From Gnetum montanum (Eukaryota; Streptophyta; Gnetopsida; Gnetales; Gnetaceae): a DNA stretch of 64,000 nt. Under the pieces are notes generated by a model, which saw only the letters and a list, made by a program, of their open reading frames with translations, was not told the origin of the DNA and did not search any database. The stretch is taken from assembly GCA_015680685.1 (NCBI GenBank), contig MNCI01004849.1:124001-188000 (forward strand). Reading direction: 5' to 3'. Positions within the stretch are counted from its first letter, which is position 1. Each line of letters begins with the position of its first letter. The position numbers were made by a program, and so were the translations under genes. Positions 36,829 to 48,658 of the stretch are shown piece after piece.

Positions 36829-39445
36829 CTGCACAAAAACAAAATCCTAGGTAAGTAAATTAAAATTTATAAAACACACATATGAAAATAACCATCAACA
36901 AAACATAAATATACAAGAGAGAACTAGCAAGAGAAATAATAAAAAAATGAATAACTACAAAAGTTGTATGTCCCATGGGATAAGAACTCTAGTATTTGTT
37001 TGGTGCATTTAATCCTTAATGGGGAACATGAAAATTCGTCAGGTGATAGCAACATCAGAACGATATCGTTTGAAAAAATTATGATTAATACTTTATATTA
37101 CAACCATAGGTAAAATAGCAGTTAGTCCACATTATCTTAGATGTTGGAAAAGTGACTCACGCTGCGAAGGGGAGAAACTCACGCTGCACACAAGATGGCA
37201 ATAACTTAAGATAAAATGCAAATAATTCATGATAGTGATTTAAGGCCCACCTCATGCTATGCCCATGAACATAGACACTCACATTTCTTATAATTACCAT
37301 CATCAAGTCTCTCTTCAGAAGAAATTCTCCTAATTAAGCCACAGTTTTCTACACCATTTGGCCTTTTTCCTCTTTCTTCCACCTTTGTTCTCATTTGACA
37401 ATCCACATCCTGGAAAAGATACACACATTTCAGCGAATGGTTGATCTCTGGAATGCATTTCCACACCCTGTGGAATGCTTAGTTTATCCCGTTTCCTATA
37501 TAATAGTCACAGTCAACATGGTTTATCTTCCTCCTTTCCTCATTCTATATGTCTTGAAGTAGCTTATGTACTAAATTGTATTTTCTATTAATAAAATTCT
37601 CTTTTTGGGGTCCGACACCCCCCCCNNNNNNNNNNNNNNNNNNNNNNNNNNNNNNNNNNNNNNNNNNNNNNNNNNNNNNNNNNNNNNNNNNNNNNNNNNN
37701 NNNNNNNNNNNNNNNNNNNNNNNNNNNNNNNNNNNNAAAGGGGAAATTAGAAACAGAGCACCATGAGCTTGCATAAGGCCATTGGCCATATGCTGGTGGG
37801 GATCGTTGCTTTATAAGAAAATAGATTTTTAATATAATTGAACAAGCATCCATCTGTCATCATGTTCATGGATCATGACCCATGATGATGACCCTGTTCT
37901 TTTTTTTTTCTTTTTTTGGTAGAGACATGAGAAAAAGAAAAAAAAAATCAGCCATGAACAATAAACATCCGTGAATGTGCAAGTCATCGCAGTTAGTTGC
38001 CGATGAATGGTATCTGTGTAACTATACCTGCCGAACCACATCATTCATGTAAATACAAATTAAACTTGTAAAAACATACACTTGTAATCCTACCTTTCCC
38101 ATGTGAAAAGCGCTGTAACTAGGGAATGGGTGTATTGAAAAGGAATATTTTCAAAGACATGATCAAAGCATACACCTCCAATAGCAATAGTACAAAAATA
38201 ACCAACTTTTGTAATGTCTTATAACATGTGACGACAATATCGAAGGTATAGGTCTACCACTATTTCTTCCAAAGGTAGGCAAATCCATGCAAATGCATTG
38301 TTTTCCTCGCATGCCCCGTCCAAAACTTGATTTTCGTATGACCCATACTTGCCTCTTCAGCCTTCGGTTACCATAGTATTGGTTTATTGATTCATACTCC
38401 TTGGTTTTATGTGATCCATCTCATGCCAATGCCACAAATCTTGATTGCTTGCTTACCACTTAACAATAAAATGAAATTTTTAGTATGATTCAAAAAGTTT
38501 AGGTAGTGACCTTTGTGTGCACAAATTCAGTGGTGATTTTCGTGGCCACGGCCACCATGCCTAGAGCCCAGATCAAGAAAATGCTATAGAAATCCACAAA
38601 TTCCATACTTGACCTCCTTCCGTTGCCACCCTTGAAAAAATTATTCATGTTTCATCTTGCCAAAGTTACTCCTGCTGCCAAAAGTGGGTTACTCATGCTA
38701 CAATGACGGCTAACTCACACTGCCGAGGCAATGGCGGCTAACTCACGATGCCAAGGCATGGTGGCTAACTCACACTGCCAAGGCAATGGTGAATAACTCA
38801 CGCTACCAAGGCATGGTGGCTAACTCATGCTACCGAGGCAATGGTGTCTAACTCACGTTGTTGAGGCAATGGTGGCTAACTCACGCTGCCAAGCAAGAGA
38901 TAGGATGACTCATGCTTCCAAGCAAAAGGCATTACTCACATTGAGTAAAGCTCATGGGTACTCATGTTGAGTAAAGCTCAAGGGTACTCATGCTGAGTAA
39001 GGCTTGCAGGTACTCATGTTGTAACAAAGATAGTTTCTCATGCTACCCTTGTCCAATTCACTCATGCTAGCTCAAACCCAGCAACAGAAATAAAAGTAGT
39101 ACCCCTGAATCCATAATCGAAACAACAAACATAACCAAAAGTGCATTAAAAAAGCAAAAAAATACACCATTCACGCTATCTATGAACACACATCACTTAT
39201 GCTCATAAATCAAAATGATCAAGCCCAAGAAAAATGAACATCAGGGACAATGTAGTCCAGAAGTTAGCTACTTACATTAACAAAATCAAATCACACGGAA
39301 GATACCATTTACAAAAAGAAATTCCCAAAACAAATCATTTCGCACATACGCTGTAAATGCTCAGGGTACAAGGACGTACACATGGAAATAGCAACAAAAA
39401 AATAATAGCAAGAAAAAGCTAATGAAACATGAAACAAGAGCGTAC
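36829..39445 (-). other. E3 remnant of the first aORF intron, with an assembly gap
   Basis: From about 36980 the sequence aligns with E2 from about 46870 (TAGTATTTGTTTGGTGCATT), which lies in the first intron of aORF. Exons 2 to the penultimate are therefore deleted. A run of 111 N lies at 37626-37736. A tandem repeat occupies 38650-39010. No sense gene is seen. Confidence 0.6.
38650..39010 (+). repeat. Tandem repeat with ACTCACGCTGCC units inside the aORF intron of E3
   Basis: About eight units of 26-30 bases of the type GGCTAACTCACGCTGCCAAG followed by GCAATGGT (38700-38890), then ACTCATGTTGAGTAAAGCTC units (38930-39020). The ACTCACGCT core also occurs in the E3 leader. Confidence 0.8.
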
Positions 39446-39519
39446 CGGTGCAAGGATCCTATCCATGAAGGGATCCTGGGCTAACGAAGGCGTTGAAGCA
39501 TCTCCTCGCTTTCCTCCAT
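39446..39519 (-). pseudogene. E3 aORF, first exon
   Basis: Minus-strand ATG at 39519 to a GT donor (CACCG|GTACGC), 74 bases: MEESEEMLQRLR, one stop, then PRIPSWIGSLHR. The E2 first exon is also 74 bases (MAESEELLQCLPQPRISSWA). Length, donor site and sequence agree. Confidence 0.75.
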
Positions 39520-40622
39520 GAACTCCACAAATGCTAATGTTGCCTCCTTCTTTCCCCTCCGGGATGTTGTACACTGTCGTACACACTTTGATTCTACCTT
39601 TGATGCTGGCTGTACGCTACCCACCTTGCTCACGCTGCCACTATTGCCTGTTTCCAATACTCACATTGTAAAATCATGAAATGACTTTTACTTTTACTGG
39701 TCAAACCTTTTTAATTCCCCCCCCCCTTTATTTTATTATATTTAACCATTACTCTTATTTTTACCACATTGTTTTGACGCTAACCTCCTAGGTAAAATGC
39801 CCACACCTTAAAAGTAAAAATTTAAAGTAAAAAAATAAAATAATATAAAAATTACAAAATAAAATAAAATATCTACTTTTGATTACGCTGACCCCTTTGG
39901 GCAACACCAAACTATAAAGGTTTCTAAAAATAAAGTAAAATACATAATGTTATTCTATGTTATTTTGATTACTTTGACCCCTTTTTTCTTCTATTAATGC
40001 CCAAACCTTAAACTTTAAAAATAAAAACATATATGTAGAGATGAAATATAAAATAAAAAAAATTCAAATTCTTGTACACACACATGGCCCGGTACGGTGT
40101 TAAACTACCACACATGGCCTAAAATGGCCTTAAACTACCACCTTTTCACATTGTTTTCTATTTACTTGTGCATTTTCGTTCACGTTTTCTACAATTGCTA
40201 TTTAACATTGTTTTCTCTAGTTTCTTTGTTTATAGCATCATATAGACACACACGGATGCATCCACAAGGACTGGTCCTAGCATCATGACCTAAAAATGAT
40301 ACCATAGAACAGTCCTGGAGCTATGACTTAAAACTAGCACCACAAAACGTCCTGGCATCATGATGGTAAACTGATACCACAGACTCGTCCTGGCATCATG
40401 ATGGTAAACTGATACCACAGACTTGTCCTGGAATTATGATCTCATTGTTACAAACCTTCTACCTATACATCTCAAAACCTCATTTCCTGATCCCATGTAC
40501 TTCTAAACATGGTGTGATGACATCTGGCAAGGTGCCAAAGAACAATGCAAGATGCTAAGTTTCTTATGGTGTTTTGTTCTTCTTTGTCAATGCCTCTCAA
40601 GTAGATTCCTCCAGGCTTCAAC
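39520..40622 (+). repeat. E3 spacer with hairpin units at the site of the pol deletion
   Basis: No gene is seen. Units GGCCTAAAATGGCCTTAAACTA occur at 40085-40140. They are followed from about 40280 by 38-base units CATCATGATGGTAAACTGAT plus ACCACAGACTCGTCCTGG, the type found after integrase in E2 (52145-52340). The pre-pol and post-pol arrays therefore almost touch, with the whole pol gone between them. Confidence 0.75.
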
Positions 40623-40633
40623 AAAGAGTAGCT
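40623..40633 (+). other. E3 polypurine tract, degraded
   Basis: AAAGAGTAGCT precedes the 3' LTR at the place where E1 and E2 have AAAGAGGGGCC. Two substitutions break the purine run. Confidence 0.6.
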
Positions 40634-40635
40634 AA

Positions 40636-42188
40636 TGAAACACCACAAAATTTTGGCCTAGCACTTTTAGACAAGAATTAAGCTAAGTCATGCTGCTGCC
40701 CAACATGAGTACAGCATGACCAAACTTGAGAGCCTCCAAAACAGCATGAAATGACATATAATGGAGCAAGAAATGGAGCAATTAAGGTTCCCCCAGGGCC
40801 CATGGGTAGCTGCATCAACTTCTTGCATTTACAATCAAATTTTTTATGCTCAAAATGCTTGGTTTTGGCTAAGTATAATTTGGCTACATTTTCTAACGCT
40901 GCTCAGCATAAAGCTCAGCATCACCAACTTTTGAAGCCACGAAACTGAGTTAAAATACGCCAAAATCAAGCATAGGGATCCCTCGTGACCTTCATTGATG
41001 TCCCCAACAGGTCCTAGCCTCCAAAAAATCAAGATTTGGGCCTCAAATATGCCACTTTGACTTGGTGATGCTGGGGTTATTTTTCAAACGCTGCTCAACG
41101 TAAGGCTCAGCGTCACCAAATTTTGGAGCCCCAAAACCAAGTCAAAACAAGCCAAAATCAAGCACACAAAACCCTCATGACCCATGGCATGCATATCCAC
41201 TCTGAAAATAGGTATCATAGGTCAAAAATGGGCTCAAAATGCACTATTTTCAGGTGATATGCTATTAGTGACACTGACGCTAATGCCAGAAAAGGCTGCA
41301 CACACATCAAAGCTAGATCCATGCATGCTAGAGGCTTTGGCAGCACAAAAAAAAGCACAGATCTATAGATCTGAAGGCCAGACATCCAGATCCACTCTTT
41401 TACTTTAACATTCTTTGTAAATTTTTGCATTTTCAGTGTATCAAGCTCTTATGTTGTGGATTACACATGTCAACGTAAGAGATCTTGGTCATGCTACACG
41501 CTGTACATTGTAACATTTCGTGCATCCGATCAATGCACACACCTGTCACCCTATCCAAATTTTTCTCACCCTGTAGCCACTGATCTTCTCCCAAATCTAA
41601 ATCTCGCACCTAAAATCCTATAAATCTCCTGTTTTCCACTATATCAGGGTTCAGAAAATTCAAATCTCACACACTTAAGAAATCTGGGCATCAAATCTCA
41701 TATGTTGGACTTCATACATACTATACGCTATACACCTGCAACTCAAAAAAAAACCTGCATCTTCCCAACATCCATTTTCATCCATCAGGGCTAAACATCT
41801 GCCTTGCGATCACTCTGCAACTGCATTCTAACTGGTGCATATTCTAATTATTTATCAATACAAAAAGTTTGTATTTTTGCTTAGATTTCTACAGTTTACA
41901 TTATTTTTCTTGTTCACATTTCCCTGTTTTCATTATTTAAATAGTTTACATTCATTTTTATTTTGTTTACGTTCGGCTTTTTTGCATTTTTTTATGTATA
42001 ACCCAACGTACTACGATTGTGTACATTCAGGGAAGTCCTCGTTTGATCCGCATGCAGACCATTCAAGGAACTCTACCTCTGTTGACTTTTAGCTTGCCCT
42101 CAGGTGAAGGTAGGGTCTTACTATTTCATCCGTAGATCTCTCGGTGTCTTTTCATTCCAGCCTCTCACCGATGATTTCATATGGTAAA
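40636..42188 (+). repeat. E3 3' LTR
   Basis: Direct repeat of 30248-31835, with the same 192-base U3 units (dyads at 40895 and 41087). It ends GGTAAA, where the 5' LTR has GGTACA. CCAAG follows. Confidence 0.92.
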
Positions 42189-42193
42189 CCAAG

Positions 42194-42452
42194 GATTATA
42201 GGTTGAACTCTCTGAAGCTAAGCAAGACAACACTAGCAAATCCCTAGATAATGATCAATCTCAAACCTGCAACCTTCCTAAAATAGAAGAAGCGTCAAAA
42301 GATGCAGACATAGGAGCTTTTTTTTGGATGTTCCTTGGTTTGAACTACCCTTTGACATATCTAGCAAGGGGGATGGCGAGTACAAAATCATGCCTACACA
42401 TCCCACCCTTCACAACAAATTGCAAAAACTAAAGAAACAGATCAAGAACTAA
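42194..42452 (+). pseudogene. pro: E2 retropepsin region, C-terminal tail after E3
   Basis: It continues E2 pro after the target duplication: VELSEAKQDNTSKSLDNDQS, then, after a slip in a T run at about 42320, WFELPFDISSKGDGEYKIMP, matching WSKLPFNIINEGDVEYTITP in E3. It ends at TAA 42450-42452. Confidence 0.8.
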
Positions 42453-42469
42453 GACGCACCATCAGGTGT

Positions 42470-42690
42470 CCAGAATGATGTTAAACTACTAGCTATCTAG
42501 AATGGCGTTAAACTACCAAACTTCTGCAATGACATTAAACTAGCCACAGTCAAAAATGGATGGTTCCTTTTTAAAATTCACCGAAACAACTACAGTCTCC
42601 TCTTTTTCTTTGAGAAAGATGCAATAGTCCATCATGACTTTAAACTGACGCATGTAGCTCAAAATGGCTTTAAACTATAGCATAGTATAC
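42470..42690 (+). repeat. Hairpin array downstream of E2 pro
   Basis: Several units of the type CAGAATGATGTTAAACTACT and AAAATGGCTTTAAACTATAG. It sits between the end of pro and the last exon of aORF, as in the other copies. AT-rich sequence without a gene follows to 43006. Confidence 0.7.
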
Positions 42691-43006
42691 CATTAATTTA
42701 CCAAAATCCTGCTATGTCATTATCATTTACATTTCACAAATTGTGATTTCCATTTATCTTATGTTTACCGATTACGATTCTAGTTTACATTTACGTTCAC
42801 AAATAAACTCAAAAAAGCAAAATAAAATATATAAATATATGTAATACGGAGTGTTAACGTGGCAATAGGATGATGACATATTACACCATGATTGTCTTCC
42901 ATTTGTCTTCACATATTCCAAAAACAAAAAAAATAAGCTGATAAACAAGACTAAAAAAAAAAGAAAAAATAAACTGACAAAGAAATGACAAGACTAACAA
43001 GCCAAA

Positions 43007-46000
43007 TCATGCACTCGTATTAGGAGGGGGCTGGTCCCCAAACTCCTCTACATCATCAACTCCCATCCTACTGGGGCCAGCCTCACCACCACCACACCCC
43101 TATGACAAAAAGAAAAACAAAACAAAAAAATAAGTTAACACAAACAAACAGATTAAAAGAGAAAAATACTAAAAATTAAAAGATGATTAAAAGTAATAAA
43201 ATGATACAAGATTAAAATAGTCATAGGAAAAGAAGGCCTGAGATTAGCTTCTAGGCACCGTAGAATCTCTTCTTTGGGCATGCACGCCCAGTCTTTCTCA
43301 AGTCTGAGATTGATATTGGCTAAGTTTTTACCCTTGTCCACTGAAGACCAGGAATGGTGCTCAAGAGAAAACATACTCATTGAAGCTTCCCTAGAGGTAG
43401 TGGTAATGGATCTCTCAGGAGACCCCTCCACTTCAGTACATTCAACAAACTTGTCATAAGAATAGCACAAGCCTAACCCCTCCACGAACATCTCCAACCA
43501 GCGATGTTTAACTGATTCCTCCTTCAACCATTTTTTGTATTGGTGCTTATGATCTTTCTGCTCCTGGCTCCATTTACATACTTTGGATGTGAAGGATTTC
43601 TAGTCATGGCACTTCCTATTCAACAAATCCATATGGGCCCTCTATTTGGCCAAATCCCAAATCGCCTGCACCTTGCTATTCAAGCCTGCCCAATAACGTG
43701 CATAGGTGATCTCGGATGTATGCCAGGGACTATCACCTACCAATCTAGCAAAGGAAAAATCATAACAGGCTTGCAAGTCATTCCTCTCCTCTGTCACCTT
43801 CGCCAGATTTTCTTTCAATGATTGAATTTCAAGCCATAACTATTTAATTGAGCACCTGCATGTCCAGAGAGACTTGGCATTAGGAACAACACAACCCGAA
43901 ACCACATCATAAATCCCTCTTGGGATCTGCTCAATATCTTTGGGAAATTTTGGGAGACCATTAATATGGATAGTCTCAGAAGGACTCCATTGAAGCTTCG
44001 CACCTACAAGCACAAACATTACATATATGAGCTAACAAGAGATCTCCAATAGATGCAAAAACATAATGAACTCAAGCACTTGGTATAAAGTACACACCTA
44101 ATTCAGAATGAGCCTATCGCAGACAAGCAACAACATCACTGACGATGCCAGTAACAAAGTCTAATTTATTGGGCATCTCATGCCATGACCTCAATGGATC
44201 AACGAATGTTAAATCTATACAGGACGGCACCTCAACTGAGGCCTCTAACTCCAACCGATCAGCTTGAGATGTATGTGGTTCAAGCACTTCAACATCCATG
44301 TCTGATATTAGGAGGAGTCATGATAATCAAAACACTATACAAAGCTAAGAAGATACAAAATGTAGGTCAAACTAATAAGACATACCAAGCGGCCCTTTGC
44401 TAGTCAGCTCAGGCGGATCACCAAGGTGTAGAGACCCATCAAAGAAACCATCAAAAACACCTTTCTCCTCACTTGAATGCTTAAGGGCATCTAAAGCCTT
44501 TACAAGTGTCACTCCCATGGTACCCATTTCATCCTCTTCCTGCAAGATGGAAATAGCCCCAACTGCTTCTTCTCTCGTTTTCTCCTCTTCATCACACCTA
44601 GTGATAACTATTTCAGGCTCACCCATTGGAGCTAATTCTTCCCTTTCCCTCTCGGGAGTATCCTCTGTTCACACCAATAAATCTAAATTTAGCATGACAT
44701 AGTAGGTAGGCATATTTAAGTAAGCAAATAAATTTAAAAAGTGATAAAAAACACTTAAAGCAAAAAAATAAAAATACTTACCCACTTCGGGCAAGATGAA
44801 TCGAATCTTCTTTTCCCTTGGTAGTCTTGCCTCCATAATAGGTTCTCTCAGATGCTCAGCCTTTTTCACCTTATCCTTGGCCTTTCCAACAGTCTCCTAA
44901 ATTAAGTGCTTAGCTCTCCTAACAGATGTGTGCAATTTAGGTGGTTCCAACCCCAAGCTATCACGTGACTAGTGGGAATGACTGGTTGCATCCCCTGTCA
45001 TGACAGAGATTGATTCTTTAATACCTTCAAGTGGATCTTGGGATCTAGTGGTGTTAAATAGATGACAGATCCAGGGGAGAGAAAACTATGCATGATCTCT
45101 TAACACATAATGGTTATCTCCATAGACCACTAAGAACTCAGCAAACCTACGGAGATAGCCCGTGAAAATTGCAAAGGTAAAGTGGGACTTAGCATCAATA
45201 TTGGAACGTAGCCTAATGATCTCTTCATGGAGACCTAATACAAGGAACTGCAGCCAATTGTAGCACATACCAATCTCCAAGACTAAGTGCATAACACATG
45301 CAAACTCAATCCCAAGACTTCTTGCTTGGGAAAGAGACTTAAGGAATGCTCGTGCTCTAAAGAGTGGGTACAGAAAATTTACCTCCATCAAGCAAGTATC
45401 AACTTACATGGCAAAACCCTTAGCATCCCGTGATACACCTAGCCAGTCTTCAAGTTCCTTAATCACACGGCCTTCTCTAGTGCCTCTATCCACCGCCACC
45501 TTAGCACCATTCGCTAGTACATTGAAAAGATTAGAAAAGAATTCGGCAGTTAGGTGGAAAGACACCTTAACTCCCTGAACACGTGTAGTAAAATAGGAGA
45601 CATCATCGTTAAAAGAGTCAACGATGGAAACCATTTTGGTCATGGGAATGTTAGGAGTCAAGGTGGTGAATAGGTCCATCAAATCTACATTGGTAAGATG
45701 GTTGATGATTTTTTCAGATTCCTTCTTGTGCAGCCACCGTTGTGACTCCTCTGTCTCTCCAAGCTTCATAAAGAGCATGGCCTCAATACGCTCGAATATG
45801 ACGACAACCTCATCAAGGGGAACGGCCGCTGTAGAAAAGACACAGGAGACATTGAGTAAAAATTAAGAATATGATAAGCGATGATGTAACAAAAATGAAA
45901 ACCAAGCCTAGAACACAACCATTTACCATTAGCAAATGGAGTAGGCGCACTTGCCACAGAATCAACTGTTTGAGGAAAATAAGCTTATCAGGAGACCAAT

Positions 46001-48032
46001 CTCCATGCAGCCAGCCATGAACTTGACAACGTTCAAGGGCCCTAGAGAATTGCCTGGGATAATTGACAATAGCATTCTTGGTCTAGCCTAGCACTGCGGC
46101 AAGAAGAGTGGGGCCCATCATGAACACCTCCAAGGCTATACACACTAAGGCAAGCCCACTATCATCCTCATGCAATCCATGCTAAACAAAACAGGGCCTG
46201 CAAAAGACAAAGTATTCATACATAAGCAATGATATAACGCTGAAGGAACCAAACTTAATACAAGTATAAAAGAGCATACTTTTCTACTCTGTATACAGTT
46301 CCAAGTGGATTTTGGAATAGTGTATGTACACAGCAAGCTAAAAAAAGTGTTCTACTACTATTGTAATGGCTACAAGATGGCAATCCCCACACATGGGTCA
46401 AAGGATTTGTAGATCTAGGACCTTTGGGAGCACCCCCCTCAACTATATATGGTCCCTCATCTATGTCAACAACAAAAGCTAATATGCCCCGTGTTGAGCC
46501 GGACAACATGGTCTCAATAATATCATGAGTCAGTTGCTCACTCAAATGAGACCATATGACAACACTGAAATTCTACAAAATAAATGATAAAAATGCACCA
46601 ACATTCGGATGAAACCATATTACATGTGCCCCGATCTGCATGTCATAACTAGGCATGTTCGGTTCCAAAGGGCCAAACCAAGATAGCACACCAACAAGCT
46701 CGACCACGAGGAGAAAAGGCTTAGGTTCCCTGCATAGAGCCAGAACCTTAGGTAAGTAACTTAAAACATATAAAACGTATAAACTAAACAAACAAAAGAA
46801 ATAAATAAGTAAATAAACCTAACAAGTAATAACATTCAATGCACACACAAGATCACCCCATGAGACCATAACACTAGTATTTATTTGGTGTATTTAACAC
46901 TCACTAGGGTACATTTAATAAATTCATTCCACAAGTAAACTAACAAACAAGTGCAAATACAAAACATGTACATTCACTGTATAACCCAATAAAGTAAAAA
47001 AAAGGGTACAAATAACCAGTAACAGTGAGCGAATGAGTTACCCATGTGCTAGTTCCTAAGGAATTCACATTGTAATGCATGTTGCAGTGAAAGTGACAAG
47101 AGAACTCATTCACAACGTAGCTCATGCTACAACCCACAAATGCAGCCCACGTTGCTACTCACATGGTAGCACAACTCACGCTGCAAAGGCAACCAACTTT
47201 GGTGTGCTTACACCAGAGACAAAAATCACAGTTTTTCCTAGGTAACTCACACCCAGACAAAAATCGTAGTTTCTTGGTGCGCTTATGCCAGAGACAAAAA
47301 TCATAGTTTTTCCTGGGTAACTCATGCCTACAAAAAAATTGCACTTTCTTGGTGTAGTCACACCTAGAAAAAAATCACATTTTCCTAGGGTGCTCACGCC
47401 CAGGCACAAAATTGTTCTTTTCTCTAGGTGTCCATGCCCAAGCCCTCCCAAACATTCAACTTACGCCCTTGCCTCTCACGCTGGGAATAGCCTTGGGACA
47501 ACCCTATCTCCAGATCATGCTATGAATGTCCCTTCTTGGAAAGAATGTACCCTAGGAAGTTTGAGATTGCAACTCATGTCAAGGGTTAACACACACCCTG
47601 CAACCTGCGAACCACACCGCAACTTGCCCAGGGTGCCACAAGGGCAAAAAAAATAGAGATACTTAATTAATAAAATGATCTGCCTCAACACCAAAAATAA
47701 ATCCTACCCTAGAAACACTCATGCCATGGAAAAGTTTCAAGAATAATTTTTAACACTCATGCCCTAGAATTCTCATGGTAGGAACCAAAACTAGCAACAG
47801 GAAATGACCCTAAATCTAACGCAGTAGGAACTAGAAATAGCAATAGGAAACGGCCCTAAATCTAATGCAGCAGGAACCAAAACGTAGCAAAAAATGGCAA
47901 CCCTAATGGCTCATGTCAAATATTCACACTACAAAAAAATGGCAAGAACAAAAACTACCTGCACAGAGTCCTGGCCCATGAAGAAATCCTGGGTTGAGGA
48001 AGGCATTGAAGCAGTTCTTCGCTCTCCGCCAT
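43007..48032 (-). pseudogene. E2 antisense multi-exon gene (aORF), most complete copy
   Basis: Predicted exons: exon 1 48032-47959 (74 bases, donor CAG|GTAG); exon 2 46729-46280 (450 bases, acceptor ATGCAG, donor GTATGC); exon 3 46197-45927 (acceptor TTTGCAG, donor GTAAAT); exon 4 from 45828 (acceptor CTACAG); several more; last exon 43099-43007 (93 bases). The frame crosses exon 1/2 (WARTLCR-EPKPF) and exon 2/3 (TVYRVEK-PCF) in phase. Exon 3 has one slip. Motifs shared with E0 and E1 are TLFQNPLGTVY, HEDDSGLALVCIALEVF, LVNSF/IVDSF and the coiled-coil exon near 43800-43530. An acidic exon (44626-44395) and FVTGIVSDVVACLR (about 44150-44110) lie between. Intron 1 is about 1.2 kb and carries tandem repeats; introns 2 and 3 are 82 and 98 bases. 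The product would be a coiled-coil-rich protein of unknown function. Confidence 0.75.
47201..47425 (+). repeat. 75-base tandem repeat, three copies, in aORF intron 1 of E2
   Basis: Units start with GGTGTGCTTACACC (47201), GGTGCGCTTATGCC (47276) and GGTGTAGTCACACC (47351), spaced exactly 75. Each unit consists of two similar halves with CAGACAAAAATC-like segments. Confidence 0.9.
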
Positions 48033-48658
48033 GAACGCCAAGCTTGCCTACTTCTTCCCTTTGCCTCACTCCTTCCCTCCCTTACCCTTCATCTTGCTTA
48101 TGCTACCCTAAATTCTTGCTACTCACACTGCACACCCTGCCCTATAGCTCACGCTATACACCCTACCTAGTAACTCATGTTGTGCCACACATGTAGTCAC
48201 TCACACTCTGACGCTAACTCACGCTCCACACTTCAATCCCCTTTCACCATATTTTAACTTATTCCACGTGGCTGCATTGCATCTTTATCATGGATTTCTT
48301 ATTTTTATTATTTTTATTACTTCCTACATTGTCTTCACTTTCATTCTCTCAAGATAGTTTCTCCTATTTCTTTTTCTGCATTAACACCTAAGCTTTAAAG
48401 ACAAGACAAAGTATGAGAATTGAAAATTCAAAAATCATGGAAAAATTACAACATTAGCATTCACATGAAATATGAACACAATATTGGCCTAGTAAGGCCT
48501 AAAACTTCCACGCATCTGAGTATGACGTTAAACTACTCTTGTATGCCATAGTTTCATCAAGACGTAAATTAATTACATAAATCTAGTTTATATATCAACT
48601 CCACCGTCAGACAATCTCGCTCATGGTGCTCCTAATTTAAATTGGAAGGAACAAGCAA
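48033..48658. other. E2 spacer between aORF start and pol
   Basis: Upstream region of aORF on the minus strand and 5' flank of pol on the plus strand. It holds several ACTCACGCT-like copies (48120-48230) and two hairpin units at 48484-48535 (GGCCTAGTAAGGCCTAAAAC). A minus-strand TATATAAAC is at about 48585-48594. An AG next to the pol start (TTGGAAG|GAACAAGC, about 48649) corresponds to the E1 splice-acceptor candidate. Confidence 0.5.

Larger units (their letters stand above)
30248..42188 (+). mobile_element. E3: internally deleted giant retrotransposon (gag-pro only), youngest insertion
   Basis: Its LTRs (30248-31835 and 40636-42188) are about 96% identical by eye in the first 135 bases, closer than those of E1 or E2. 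CCAAG flanks it. The interior has PBS, leader repeats, gag, pro, hairpin arrays, and the first and last exons of aORF. The middle of aORF and the whole of pol are absent: the sequence passes from the counterpart of E2 48.5 kb to that of E2 52.1 kb. It is non-autonomous and would have needed pol from a relative. Its interior contains an assembly gap at 37626-37736, so some missing DNA could be hidden there, but not the pol junction at about 40140-40280. Confidence 0.92.
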
